Assembly: GCA_945874765.1 (NCBI GenBank)
Contig: CAMCHQ010000005.1
Coordinates: 1-64,000 of the forward strand
Direction: 5' to 3'
Length of the DNA: 64,000 nucleotides
Origin: an uncultured Clostridia bacterium
Lineage (GTDB): Bacteria > Bacillota > Clostridia > Oscillospirales > Acutalibacteraceae
Positions 16,044 through 24,524 of the stretch are shown here, in pieces. The translations under genes and the position numbers were made by a program. Position 1 is the first letter of the stretch, and each line of letters opens with the position of its first letter. A model generated the notes under the pieces. The model was given only the letters and a program-made list of their open reading frames with translations, did not search any database and was not told the origin of the DNA.

Positions 16044-18590
16044 ATGGAATTAATTTTAGTAATAATAGCAATTTTATTATTTTTTGGACTTTTAGGCTTT
16101 ATAGTTGAAAATTTCAGTACAATCTTAATTGTTGTAGGTGTCGTTATAGCTGTCGCAGTTGTGGCTTTTATTATCTTTGTGATCAAAGATGTACATAACG
16201 CAAAGCAAAATGAAAAAATTGAAGAACATAAAGCAAAGCAAAATAAAAAAATAGAAGAACATAAAGCAGAGCAAAATAAAAAAATAGAAAAACAAAAAGA
16301 AACGGAAGACAAGAAAATAGAAATCAAAGAAACGAAAGAAAAAATCAAAGAAAAGCTTATAGTTGCCAAATTCTTTGCTCCGCCAAAAGCTTACAAAGTA
16401 CCTTGCCTAAGCAATAATATCAAAGGCGAGCAAAAAAGAGTCAACGAGGCTTATGTTAAGTTTTTAAATCGAAAAAACGAAATAGACAAAGCTGCGGCTA
16501 AAGCGAAATTTTACCTGGATTTAAACAGATCATATGAGTATTTGATTGAAGAAAATGTAGAAGTTGCAGATTATCTCAGCTATAAAAAAGAGCGTGAAGA
16601 TGCATTCGAAAAATATGAAGCCCTTTTAAAAGACATTGCACCTCTAAATAAACTTCCTATTCAATCAAGTGCTTATAATTCGCTTGCACAATCGTTTTAC
16701 GCTTTGAATATTGTTGACGACAAAAACGATGTACCGACTGAACTTATTGAGTTTTTCAGCAATTTTTCAAATGACGTATATTTTAAAAAAGTTGAAAATA
16801 ATGTTTACATTTTTAACCCTTTATACATTTGGAAATATGACTGCGATAAAATGACATTTACAATTATCGACTACAGTGATTTTTACGCAAGTGTAGATGA
16901 AGAAACGAAAACTATTGATGAAGATACATATATCAAAGACGGTTACAGCTATGACGATATAAAAGAAATGCACTATACTTATGAAAATATAGACGGTATA
17001 CCTGACAGGCGAAGAAATTACAACCCTGCTTATTATGATGTTTATGATTGTTATGTACTCATAGGGCAACAAGGTTATAAACCAGAACGTTTTTATGACT
17101 TTATCAAAGTTGGTTCTAAGGATAAAACCGAAGATACTGTTAAGGAAATAAACAAGTTTTTTGCAAAGAAAGACAATATCGGCACTATTCAACTCAAAAA
17201 TGCAATACTCACTTGTAAAGACGGTAATTTTGAAGAAAAGCTTAACGAACTTAAAAAAGAAAGAAAAAATGAGCTTGATAAAAAGAAACACATAGAGCAA
17301 GAGAAAAAAGCCGAAGAAGAAAGAATGGAAAAAGAAAAGCAAGAAGAGAAAAAACGAATTGAAGAGGAAAAGAAAGCCGAAAAACAAAGGATTGAAGAAG
17401 AACAGAAAAGACAAAGAAAAATTGCCGAAGAAAAAGAAAACGAGCGTAAAGAGAATGACAGACAACAATGGCTTTTAAACGAATGGAACGAAATCATAAA
17501 AACCGAAAAAAAGCGTAAACAAGATGAGATAGAAGAAAAAGAAAACGAGCAAAAAGAAAATCAGAGAATCAAAGAAGAGATTGAAACTCAAATTGAATTT
17601 ATCAACAATCTTCGTAACGGTGATGACAGCGACTACCAATGCTTTGAGGTTAATGACGAAACATTATCGAAAATAGAATTTGTAAGGTTTAATTGCTATC
17701 AAGATTATGCGTACACATCGGTTTTATCTTTCAGCTATAACAGCACGGTTTATCCTGTTGACGGCAAATGGTCATCATTATATATATCACTTTTAAAACT
17801 TCTTTATCAAGATTATGAAAGAGTAATAAAAGACCAAATCGGAAAATCGATAGATAATCGTAAAAGAGTTGATATTGTAAAAGAAGAAAATCTTAATCAA
17901 TTAAAGAAAGGTTACAATTTTGCAGATGATTTATATGTGGAAATAAATATGAACGCATCGGACATTGTATCCAAAATAAGCTATTTGATGAAGCTTTGCA
18001 ATGTAAAGTATAATCAAATCAATATTCTATTTGTTAACAGATTTGAAAACAAGACATTCTTTACTAAAAAAAGGAAGAAAACTGCTAACAGCGAAAGAAA
18101 CCCGAAGAAAAAGTCTGAATCGAATCCTTTTAACGGACTCAGTAATGATGAAGTTCAGCTTATTCTTGAACACAGAAAACAAGCTGAAGAAGAGGCAAGA
18201 AAAGTCGAAGAGGATACTAAAAAACGACAGGCACAGCTTGAACTTGAACAAAGCCTTGATATCGGTGCACTCGTTCAGGCAAACGGTCAAAAGGTAATTA
18301 CAAATAACATTTTTAGCCTTGAATTAACTCAGAAAGAAGACACTCCAAATACCGAAAAATATAAATTATATTTTATAGACGAACTCGGAAATATTATAAG
18401 TAATGAAAAGACTATTGGCAAAATGGCAATCGGCGAAAGCACAAAGGTTACATTTGAGCTGTTTTCAAAGCTGACATTTTCAGCATCAAAGCCTTATTAT
18501 TTGCTCGTATCAGACGATAGCGACGGAAAGCTTATAAGCAAGACGCAATATAAAATAGACATTGCTTTTTCAAATGATTTTGGTTTTTAA
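16044..18590 (+). CDS. Unknown membrane-anchored coiled-coil protein with a PglZ-type C-terminal domain
   Basis: 848 aa, no family recognised. Residues ~3-50 hold two strongly hydrophobic segments separated by a short polar turn, then a basic, Lys/Glu-rich coiled coil (50-110) built on an 11-residue repeat. A folded region (~115-395) is rich in Tyr and Asp, a second long charged coiled coil spans ~395-520, and a further folded part follows (~525-700). The last ~103 residues (746-848) resemble the PglZ C-terminal domain encoded just upstream: both share NNIFSL, LYFID(D/E)xGNxIS, YKIDI/YEIDI and DFGF at the very end. It sits between pglZ and brxL with 11 and 19 bp spacing and ribosome site AGGAGGAG. 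I infer a BREX accessory that links the complex to the membrane. Confidence 0.8.
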   Translation: MELILVIIAILLFFGLLGFIVENFSTILIVVGVVIAVAVVAFIIFVIKDVHNAKQNEKIEEHKAKQNKKIEEHKAEQNKKIEKQKETEDKKIEIKETKEKIKEKLIVAKFFAPPKAYKVPCLSNNIKGEQKRVNEAYVKFLNRKNEIDKAAAKAKFYLDLNRSYEYLIEENVEVADYLSYKKEREDAFEKYEALLKDIAPLNKLPIQSSAYNSLAQSFYALNIVDDKNDVPTELIEFFSNFSNDVYFKKVENNVYIFNPLYIWKYDCDKMTFTIIDYSDFYASVDEETKTIDEDTYIKDGYSYDDIKEMHYTYENIDGIPDRRRNYNPAYYDVYDCYVLIGQQGYKPERFYDFIKVGSKDKTEDTVKEINKFFAKKDNIGTIQLKNAILTCKDGNFEEKLNELKKERKNELDKKKHIEQEKKAEEERMEKEKQEEKKRIEEEKKAEKQRIEEEQKRQRKIAEEKENERKENDRQQWLLNEWNEIIKTEKKRKQDEIEEKENEQKENQRIKEEIETQIEFINNLRNGDDSDYQCFEVNDETLSKIEFVRFNCYQDYAYTSVLSFSYNSTVYPVDGKWSSLYISLLKLLYQDYERVIKDQIGKSIDNRKRVDIVKEENLNQLKKGYNFADDLYVEINMNASDIVSKISYLMKLCNVKYNQINILFVNRFENKTFFTKKRKKTANSERNPKKKSESNPFNGLSNDEVQLILEHRKQAEEEARKVEEDTKKRQAQLELEQSLDIGALVQANGQKVITNNIFSLELTQKEDTPNTEKYKLYFIDELGNIISNEKTIGKMAIGESTKVTFELFSKLTFSASKPYYLLVSDDSDGKLISKTQYKIDIAFSNDFGF
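16200..16298 (+). repeat. Three tandem 33-bp coding repeats
   Basis: Units at 16200-16232, 16233-16265 and 16266-16298 encode A-K/E-Q-N-x-K-I-E-x-x-K, an 11-residue coiled-coil repeat of the 848-aa protein. Two units contain a run of seven A. Such in-frame repeats can change copy number and so stalk length; the A-runs could also slip. Confidence 0.8.
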
Positions 18591-18609
18591 ATTAAAGGAG
18601 ATATAAAAA

Positions 18610-20676
18610 ATGGATGAACTTGATGAAAAAATAATTAAAAATTTTCCAGGCAAAATCGTTCGTAAAGACTTGACTTCACTTATGAAACGAGGTGCAAATG
18701 TACCAACATTTGTACTTGAATATTTGCTTGGAATGTACTGTGCAACAGATGATGAAGAAGTTATCGAGGCAGGTCTTGAAAAAATCAGAACCATACTTTC
18801 CGAAAACTATGTAAGGCCTGACGAAAGCGAAAAAATCAAATCAAAAATCAGAGAAAACGGCGAATATACTGTTATCGATAAAATTTCTGCCGTACTTGAT
18901 GAATACAATGATGTCTATGTTGCGAGATTTGCAAATCTTGACATTGAAAGATTTGTTTTACCGAGTGAATACGCAACCGAATACACAAAGATTTTAACCG
19001 GTGGTATTTGGTGTATTACGAGAATAGCATATCAGTATGACAAGTTTGATGATGAAGAAGAAAGAAAGACAAGAAGAAAAAGAGGTCCACAAGATTCACC
19101 ATTCAAAATTTTAAGCTTAAAGCCTATTCAAATGCCGAATCTTGACCTTGACGATATGATTTCAAAGCGTAAAAACTTTACATATAAAGAGTGGCGAGAT
19201 ATGCTCCTTCGTTCTTGTGGCTATGAACCGGACGCATTAAAAGAAAAAGAAAAATTGCATTTTCTTGAGCGCATGGTACCTCTTGTTGAAAGAAATTATA
19301 ATTTCTGCGAGCTTGGCCCGAGAGGTACAGGTAAGTCTCATATTTACAAAGAAATTTCGCCGTATTCAATTCTTATGAGTGGCGGTCAAACATCAACTGC
19401 TAACCTTTTCTACAATCTTTCATCGCACAGAGTTGGTCTTGTGGGTCACTGGGACTGCGTTGCATTTGACGAAGTTGCAGGCATGCACTTTAAAGATATG
19501 GATGCCATTCAAATTCTTAAAGACTATATGGCATCAGGTTCATTTGCAAGAGGCAAAGACAGTATTAATGCAGATGCGTCAATGGTATTTGTCGGAAATA
19601 TCAACGACAGCGTTGACTCACTTTTAAAAGTTACTCACCTTTTCAATCCGTTTCCGCCTGAATTTAACAGCGACAGTGCTTTCTTTGACAGAATGCACTT
19701 CTATCTTCCGGGCTGGGAAATTCCGAAAATGCGTTCAGAACTTCTTACAGAAAAATATGGCTTGATTACCGACTGTATTGCCGAATACTGTAAGGAAATA
19801 AGAAAATACGATTTCAGCCATTTATTTGACAAATACTACAAGCTTAACAAAGATTTTAACAAGCGTGACGAAATTGCCGTAAGAAAAACATTTTCGGGTA
19901 TGTGCAAGCTTCTCTTCCCTGATGAAAATGTTGATAAAGAAAATGCAACAATGCTTATTGAATATGCAATTGAGGGCAGAAGAAGAGTTAAAGAACAGCT
20001 TAAAATTATGGCGGGCATTGAATTTGCAGATGTTAATCTTGGTTATATTGACGAAGAAACAGACCAAGAAACTGTCATCAGCGTTCCGGAGCAAACATCA
20101 AATTCACTCGTTCCTGACACAAAACTTCCTGCCGGTCATATTTTCGGTGTCGGCAAAAGCAGTATTTCTAACGAAATGTGCATTTACCGTCTTGAAAACA
20201 AGACTGTCAAAGGCACAGGCAAAATGGAAACACAAGGTGTAAATCAAAAGAATGTTAAGGAAAGTGTTAATGCGGCATGGCAATTTTTTCAAAGCAATGC
20301 AAGGCAAATTATTCCAGGGGTCAAGGTGCACAACAAAGATTACTTGCTTTATTATGCAGACACTCAAGGCAAAGGCTTAAGCGAAGAAGTTTCACTTGCC
20401 GAATTTGTGGGTCTTTGTTCGGCACTTGCTGAAAGGCCGACTATTGAATCACTTGCAGTTGCAGGTGAACTCAAGCTTTCCGGTACACTTGAAGAACTTA
20501 CTCATATCGAAGACATTATGAGAGTATGCAAAAATGCAGGTGCTAAAAGGATTCTTCTTCCTATGGACGCTATCAGAGATATTCAAAATGTTGACAGAGA
20601 ACTACTTAATTATGTTCAGCCTATTTTCTACAACGACCCTATTGACGCCGCTAAGAAAGCACTTGATATTTATTAA
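18610..20676 (+). CDS. brxL: BREX protein BrxL (Lon-like AAA+ protein)
   Basis: 688-aa BrxL, the gene that defines type-1 BREX. A helical N-terminal region precedes an AAA+ core with Walker A GPRGTGKS (236-243) and Walker B region CVAFDEVAG (~285-293); RMHFYLPGWEIPK follows (~358). The C-terminal ~190 residues are Lon-protease-like, but by hand alignment the catalytic Ser position is kept (EEVSLAEF for GPSAG) whereas the Lys position (GGLKEK) reads THIEDI, so the Ser-Lys dyad seems incomplete. This fits reports that BrxL acts as a DNA-bound ATPase ring rather than a protease. Good ribosome site AAAGGAGA. Closely followed by a zinc-ribbon gene. Confidence 0.93.
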   Translation: MDELDEKIIKNFPGKIVRKDLTSLMKRGANVPTFVLEYLLGMYCATDDEEVIEAGLEKIRTILSENYVRPDESEKIKSKIRENGEYTVIDKISAVLDEYNDVYVARFANLDIERFVLPSEYATEYTKILTGGIWCITRIAYQYDKFDDEEERKTRRKRGPQDSPFKILSLKPIQMPNLDLDDMISKRKNFTYKEWRDMLLRSCGYEPDALKEKEKLHFLERMVPLVERNYNFCELGPRGTGKSHIYKEISPYSILMSGGQTSTANLFYNLSSHRVGLVGHWDCVAFDEVAGMHFKDMDAIQILKDYMASGSFARGKDSINADASMVFVGNINDSVDSLLKVTHLFNPFPPEFNSDSAFFDRMHFYLPGWEIPKMRSELLTEKYGLITDCIAEYCKEIRKYDFSHLFDKYYKLNKDFNKRDEIAVRKTFSGMCKLLFPDENVDKENATMLIEYAIEGRRRVKEQLKIMAGIEFADVNLGYIDEETDQETVISVPEQTSNSLVPDTKLPAGHIFGVGKSSISNEMCIYRLENKTVKGTGKMETQGVNQKNVKESVNAAWQFFQSNARQIIPGVKVHNKDYLLYYADTQGKGLSEEVSLAEFVGLCSALAERPTIESLAVAGELKLSGTLEELTHIEDIMRVCKNAGAKRILLPMDAIRDIQNVDRELLNYVQPIFYNDPIDAAKKALDIY

Positions 20677-20687
20677 AGGTGAAAAAT

Positions 20688-21605
20688 ATGGACTATACTT
20701 GCAATAATTGTTTTGAAAGCTTTACTCTTGGCGGTGATGTCAAATTTTGCCCTTACTGTGGCAACCGTTTAAACAACGACAATACGTATGATATTGATGT
20801 GCTTAAATACACTCTGCATCACGCTTTTGATGAAATCAGCGACGATTTCTACAATGCTGAATTTGAAATTGCAAAAAAGTATATAGTAATGAATGATTAC
20901 AAAGAAATATACAAAGAACTTCAAGGCTGTCAAAACAGAAAGACGCTTTTTAAAAAACTTGAAAAATATATTCAAAAGCTTTATGACGATTTAGATAAAT
21001 TTCTTAAGCTCAGTGATGAAGAATTTGAAAAAAAACTAACCGATTTACATAAATCTTATGTTGAAAAAGTTGTCAAAATCTACGCCCTGTTCACTGACAG
21101 AAAGCCTACATTTGAAGATTTTTCAATTAAGTTTGAGCAAAATTATGAGCCCCAAAAGCTTAAAGAATATTTTGATTTGCTTAAAATTTCTTATGAAAAA
21201 TATAAGAGATGTGTAAATGACACCGGCTTATTTACGGCATTTTCCACCGACCAAAGCTACGGCAAACGCAGTATTTTTTTAGTGCGTATTGCAAAAGATG
21301 ACGCTCCTGAATTTTTAAAGCTCGATATTGACAAAGAAATTGAAGAAATCAAAAAGAAAAACGACATTAAGTATATGGGATTTTTAGACGAAAATACAGA
21401 CGAGCATATCAATGCTTTTTGGCACGCATTTTCGTCTGCATACAATATGCTTGAATTTTTCAGAACACCTACTATTGAAAACTTTATGACAAACGACAAT
21501 GCACTTGAGAGCAGGCTTTTGAATATGATAAACATCAATTCTTTGGAAAATGTCGAGCATCTCGTCAAGCAAGTTGAGGAAATTTATTCACAAAGTACCG
21601 TTTAA
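20688..21605 (+). CDS. Zinc-ribbon protein of unknown function, BREX-associated
   Basis: 305 aa starting MDYTCNNCF. The first ~25 residues form a zinc ribbon with two C-x-x-C pairs (C4/C7 and C21/C24: YTCNNC, FCPYCGNRL). The rest is a charged, mainly helical protein with coiled-coil tendency (~50-170) and no motif I recognise. The ATG at 20688 is chosen over GTG 20679 because AAAGGTG lies 7 nt upstream. It is 11 bp downstream of brxL, so it should be co-expressed with BREX. No signal peptide or membrane segment. Function unknown; the ribbon suggests nucleic-acid or protein binding. Confidence 0.75.
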   Translation: MDYTCNNCFESFTLGGDVKFCPYCGNRLNNDNTYDIDVLKYTLHHAFDEISDDFYNAEFEIAKKYIVMNDYKEIYKELQGCQNRKTLFKKLEKYIQKLYDDLDKFLKLSDEEFEKKLTDLHKSYVEKVVKIYALFTDRKPTFEDFSIKFEQNYEPQKLKEYFDLLKISYEKYKRCVNDTGLFTAFSTDQSYGKRSIFLVRIAKDDAPEFLKLDIDKEIEEIKKKNDIKYMGFLDENTDEHINAFWHAFSSAYNMLEFFRTPTIENFMTNDNALESRLLNMININSLENVEHLVKQVEEIYSQSTV

Positions 21606-21694
21606 TGTTCTGTATATATGTTCTAATATACAAAAGGTTTGATTTTGTTTTATAATTAAATCAACAAATTTTTGAAATAAGGAGAAATTTAATT

Positions 21695-23263
21695 ATGCAA
21701 GATTATCATGTAGACGCATCTGATTTAGACGAATTTTTAAATGATTCAACGAACGGAAAATATGCCTTAAATTATGACAATTTAAACTGCGTTGAATTAA
21801 TCGACAAAGAAAACAACAGAATGATTGATTTGGATGAATTTTTCAAAAACAATGATTATTTTGAAAAATTCTGTGAGCGTTTTTATATTGCAAAATCCAA
21901 ATTTTCATCTTGTGAGTGGTATGATGTTGAAATTGAACTTAGAATAAGCATTTTACATGAAAAGATACCGACGAACGGAGAAAAGGTGAATTATTATACA
22001 TTCGACGAATTTGAAAAAATCTGCAAAGCTTGTATCAACAAAGACGCTAAGCTTTATATGGATGAAACAGATTATACTTTCACTGTAATATTCGGTATTC
22101 CGCTTGACCCTATCGATCTTCAAGACGATTTAGAGCGTTACTTCAAGTTTATGCTTGGTGCTTATGAAGTTACTTCGATAGAACCTTGCGACAATGTAGG
22201 CTCTAAATTTGCCGTATATTATAAGCCTGTCACCGATGAATATTTAAAAGAAAACAACATTCTCAAAACATATTCGTTAGCAGTAAGAAAGACGAACAAA
22301 AATGACAGAAATCTTCTCTGTTCACTCCTTAATGAAGGCGATGATGTCAGCATTGTCGTAGAACATCGCTTTACACCTGAAGTATATAACACAGACGGTC
22401 AAATACTCGGTGATTTAGACTTTCCGGCAAAAGACCAATATTTACTTGACGGTCCGTTAACAAAAGCTGTTAATGTAAAGGTTGAAAGCGTCAATGCCTA
22501 TACAAAATCAGGTGATCTGAGACAGCGACCTGACCTTAAAATAAGCTTTGAAATAGTAAAGAAAAGCGAAGAAGAAATCAAAGAATTTTCAAAAGCATTT
22601 GCTAAAGAGCTGGAAGATGTTGAAATTGAGGACGAAGATGATGAAAATCTTTCAGAAGACGATGACGAAAATGACGATTATAATTATGATTATGGCGAAG
22701 TAAATCCTGAGTTAAAGGCACTTATTGATGAATACGAAGATTATGCCGAGGCAAATTACAAAGATGAAAATCAGCTCAAAGAAGAATTTTACAATGACTT
22801 AAATGGCAACATTGACTTTAAAGAAATCAATTTTGAAGACCTTAAAAGCCTTTCGCCAAATTCATATGATTATTTATGCAACACACTTCAAGAAGACAAA
22901 GACTCGTATGCTGTTGCTTTTACCGTTTCGTTAATATTTGAAGATTTAGAAAAAAGCGGTGCAAAAGATTTGGAATATGCCGACCGAATTTATAAATCTA
23001 TGTATACTCCAAACGATGATAATTCCTTTTATGCCCATAAATTCGTAGTTGACATAATGTGTCAGCTTAAAGACCATCGAGAGTTTTTCAAAAATTTTAT
23101 AAATGACGCCAATCAATCACCTTTTGATAAAAGTGACATTAGCATTGTAATCAAAACTTTGGTTGAGAATAACGAAGAAAACACTGAACTTTTCGGAGAT
23201 TTTCTTACAAAAATTGTTGCAAAAGAACTCGGTGTTGAAAATTTAGTTTACGCTATATATTAA
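21695..23263 (+). CDS. Acidic protein of unknown function at the end of the BREX cluster
   Basis: 522 aa, very acidic throughout, with an almost continuous Asp/Glu run at ~307-335 (VEIEDEDDENLSEDDDEND) that looks like a flexible linker between an N-terminal (1-300) and a C-terminal helical half (345-522). Within the N-terminal half, a segment around 215-250 (DDVSIVVEHRF...YNTDGQILGDLDFPA) has the look of a small beta domain. No family recognised. It has a strong ribosome site (AAGGAGAA) and a 89-bp AT-rich upstream gap with TATAAT at 21651-21656 but no clear -35, so it may have its own promoter. A terminator follows. Possible roles such as DNA mimicry are guesses based only on charge. Confidence 0.7.
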   Translation: MQDYHVDASDLDEFLNDSTNGKYALNYDNLNCVELIDKENNRMIDLDEFFKNNDYFEKFCERFYIAKSKFSSCEWYDVEIELRISILHEKIPTNGEKVNYYTFDEFEKICKACINKDAKLYMDETDYTFTVIFGIPLDPIDLQDDLERYFKFMLGAYEVTSIEPCDNVGSKFAVYYKPVTDEYLKENNILKTYSLAVRKTNKNDRNLLCSLLNEGDDVSIVVEHRFTPEVYNTDGQILGDLDFPAKDQYLLDGPLTKAVNVKVESVNAYTKSGDLRQRPDLKISFEIVKKSEEEIKEFSKAFAKELEDVEIEDEDDENLSEDDDENDDYNYDYGEVNPELKALIDEYEDYAEANYKDENQLKEEFYNDLNGNIDFKEINFEDLKSLSPNSYDYLCNTLQEDKDSYAVAFTVSLIFEDLEKSGAKDLEYADRIYKSMYTPNDDNSFYAHKFVVDIMCQLKDHREFFKNFINDANQSPFDKSDISIVIKTLVENNEENTELFGDFLTKIVAKELGVENLVYAIY

Positions 23264-23279
23264 CTGAAAATCATATTAA

Positions 23280-23317
23280 AATAATGCAGCAGGCTGAATA
23301 CCTGCTGCATTATTTTT
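23280..23317 (+). terminator. Terminator closing the BREX cluster
   Basis: Perfect 14-bp arms AATAATGCAGCAGG (23280-23293) and CCTGCTGCATTATT (23301-23314), 7-nt loop, then a T-run. It lies 16 bp after the 522-aa gene stop and marks the end of the BREX transcription unit. Confidence 0.85.
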
Positions 23318-23354
23318 GCATATCTGCAACAATGCACTCCTATATGATTCATAT

Positions 23355-23468
23355 AAAGTTAAAGGTCTTGGTAAACGTGTACTTTCTGCTTTACTTGCCG
23401 TTTTAATGGTGTTTAGTTGTTTTGCAACAAGTCTTACTGCTCTTGCGGTCAACTTAAATCGTATTTAA
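23355..23468 (+). pseudogene. Remnant of a secreted protein: signal peptide only
   Basis: Reading frame 23355-23468 gives KVKGLGKRVLSALLAVLMV, then FSCFATSLTALAVN and a stop: a typical Clostridia signal peptide (basic n-region, hydrophobic core, ALA cleavage site) with nothing after it. There is no start codon in frame nearby. It overlaps the 3' end of the minus-strand gene at 23454. Most likely the cut-off start of a large surface protein left behind when the island was assembled. Confidence 0.6.
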
Positions 23469-24524
23469 GTATATCTGATTTTTAAAATTGCATTTTTTAA
23501 CATAATGCTCGATTATTTCTGATATGAAACTGCTGTTAATGCTGTCGCAAACTATGTAAATATCATTTTTATTTTCTCTTATTTCATCAATGATTTTTGC
23601 TAATGTCTTAAGATTAATTATGACCAAATTGTATGTGTCTGTTCCGATTTCTTTTGATATTTGCTTTTCCGACTCAATCGGATTTTCGTAGTATTTATCA
23701 ATGTGCTCACGAAAGCCATCAACTATTGGCACAAGATAGGCGTAACCCATCTTTTCGCTGACAGTTGACAAAATCGTAGATTTTTCATACGAGCTGTAAA
23801 CGGCTGTATTTATGTTGGCTCGCTTGTACTCGCCGTCTCTATACAGCCACTTCCTGCCGTTTTTCACTTCAAGAAGCTCAATAACCGTGCTAATATTTTC
23901 AGCAATGAAAATCCTGTCAAGCCTGTTTGCCGTTTCATCCTTGTAGTATTCCTTATTGAGTAAATACATAATTCGTTTCTTTGAGCGTATCTCTTTTTTG
24001 AGATGAATTGCAATAGGGTGCAGAAAGCTGTAAACTAAAAAGTTAGTCCGTTCACACTGCAAAAAGGCTGCAAATCTTGAGCCTTTGTATTGCAGCAGGT
24101 TGTTGGTTGTTTCATTTTCCAACATTATATTCAATGCCAAAGAATTGATGCAATTATTGCCGTTAACAAATGAAAGAACAGCCACGGCTCTGCTTCGTGC
24201 AAGGCTCGGACTTTGTCGGAGTGCACTCCAATAGGTCGTGATTTCAACACAAAGCTTGCGTGCAATTTTCAACCCTTTTGAAGTAATTGTAATAGAGTCT
24301 TTTTTGTTATTTCTTTTGTCGCAATCGACTGCAACGCATTTTATTATGTTGTTTGCTCTCAGGAATCTGATAGCCTTATCCAATTTCCATTTTTTATCAA
24401 AAAGCTTGTCAACAAAAAGCAAATCGGTGTTTTTTGGTAAATATCTGTAACGGCAAATCAATGATAATAAATTATGCTTATGTTTGTCTTTTCTTATTTC
24501 TTTAATTAAATCTAAATTATTCAT
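23454..24524 (-). CDS. Unknown protein with winged-helix-like N-terminus, mobile-element type
   Basis: 356 aa, family not identified. The first ~95 residues look like a winged-helix domain (RYLPKNTDLLFVDKLFDKKW, KAIRFLRANNIIKCVA and ITITSKGLKIARK), resembling the N-terminal part of replication-relaxation-type proteins carried by Clostridia mobile elements. The C-terminal half has alternating hydrophobic strands and helices (e.g. YAYLVPIVDGF, YNLVIINLKTLAKIIDEI, DIYIVCDSIN). It overlaps the upstream 253-aa gene by 8 bp, so the two form an operon. The 3' end runs into the signal-peptide remnant. Probably cargo or machinery of an integrated element; function unknown. Confidence 0.65.
   Translation of the reverse strand: MNNLDLIKEIRKDKHKHNLLSLICRYRYLPKNTDLLFVDKLFDKKWKLDKAIRFLRANNIIKCVAVDCDKRNNKKDSITITSKGLKIARKLCVEITTYWSALRQSPSLARSRAVAVLSFVNGNNCINSLALNIMLENETTNNLLQYKGSRFAAFLQCERTNFLVYSFLHPIAIHLKKEIRSKKRIMYLLNKEYYKDETANRLDRIFIAENISTVIELLEVKNGRKWLYRDGEYKRANINTAVYSSYEKSTILSTVSEKMGYAYLVPIVDGFREHIDKYYENPIESEKQISKEIGTDTYNLVIINLKTLAKIIDEIRENKNDIYIVCDSINSSFISEIIEHYVKKCNFKNQIYLNTI

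Noticed and set aside
16821-17468. 215-aa minus-strand ORF rich in Phe and Leu
   Set aside because: Antisense shadow of the Lys/Glu-rich coiled coil of the 848-aa protein (AAA/GAA codons read as TTT/TTC).
18610-20676. Calling brxL a Lon protease of housekeeping type
   Set aside because: N-terminal region, AAA core and diverged dyad fit BrxL, and it lies within a BREX gene order.
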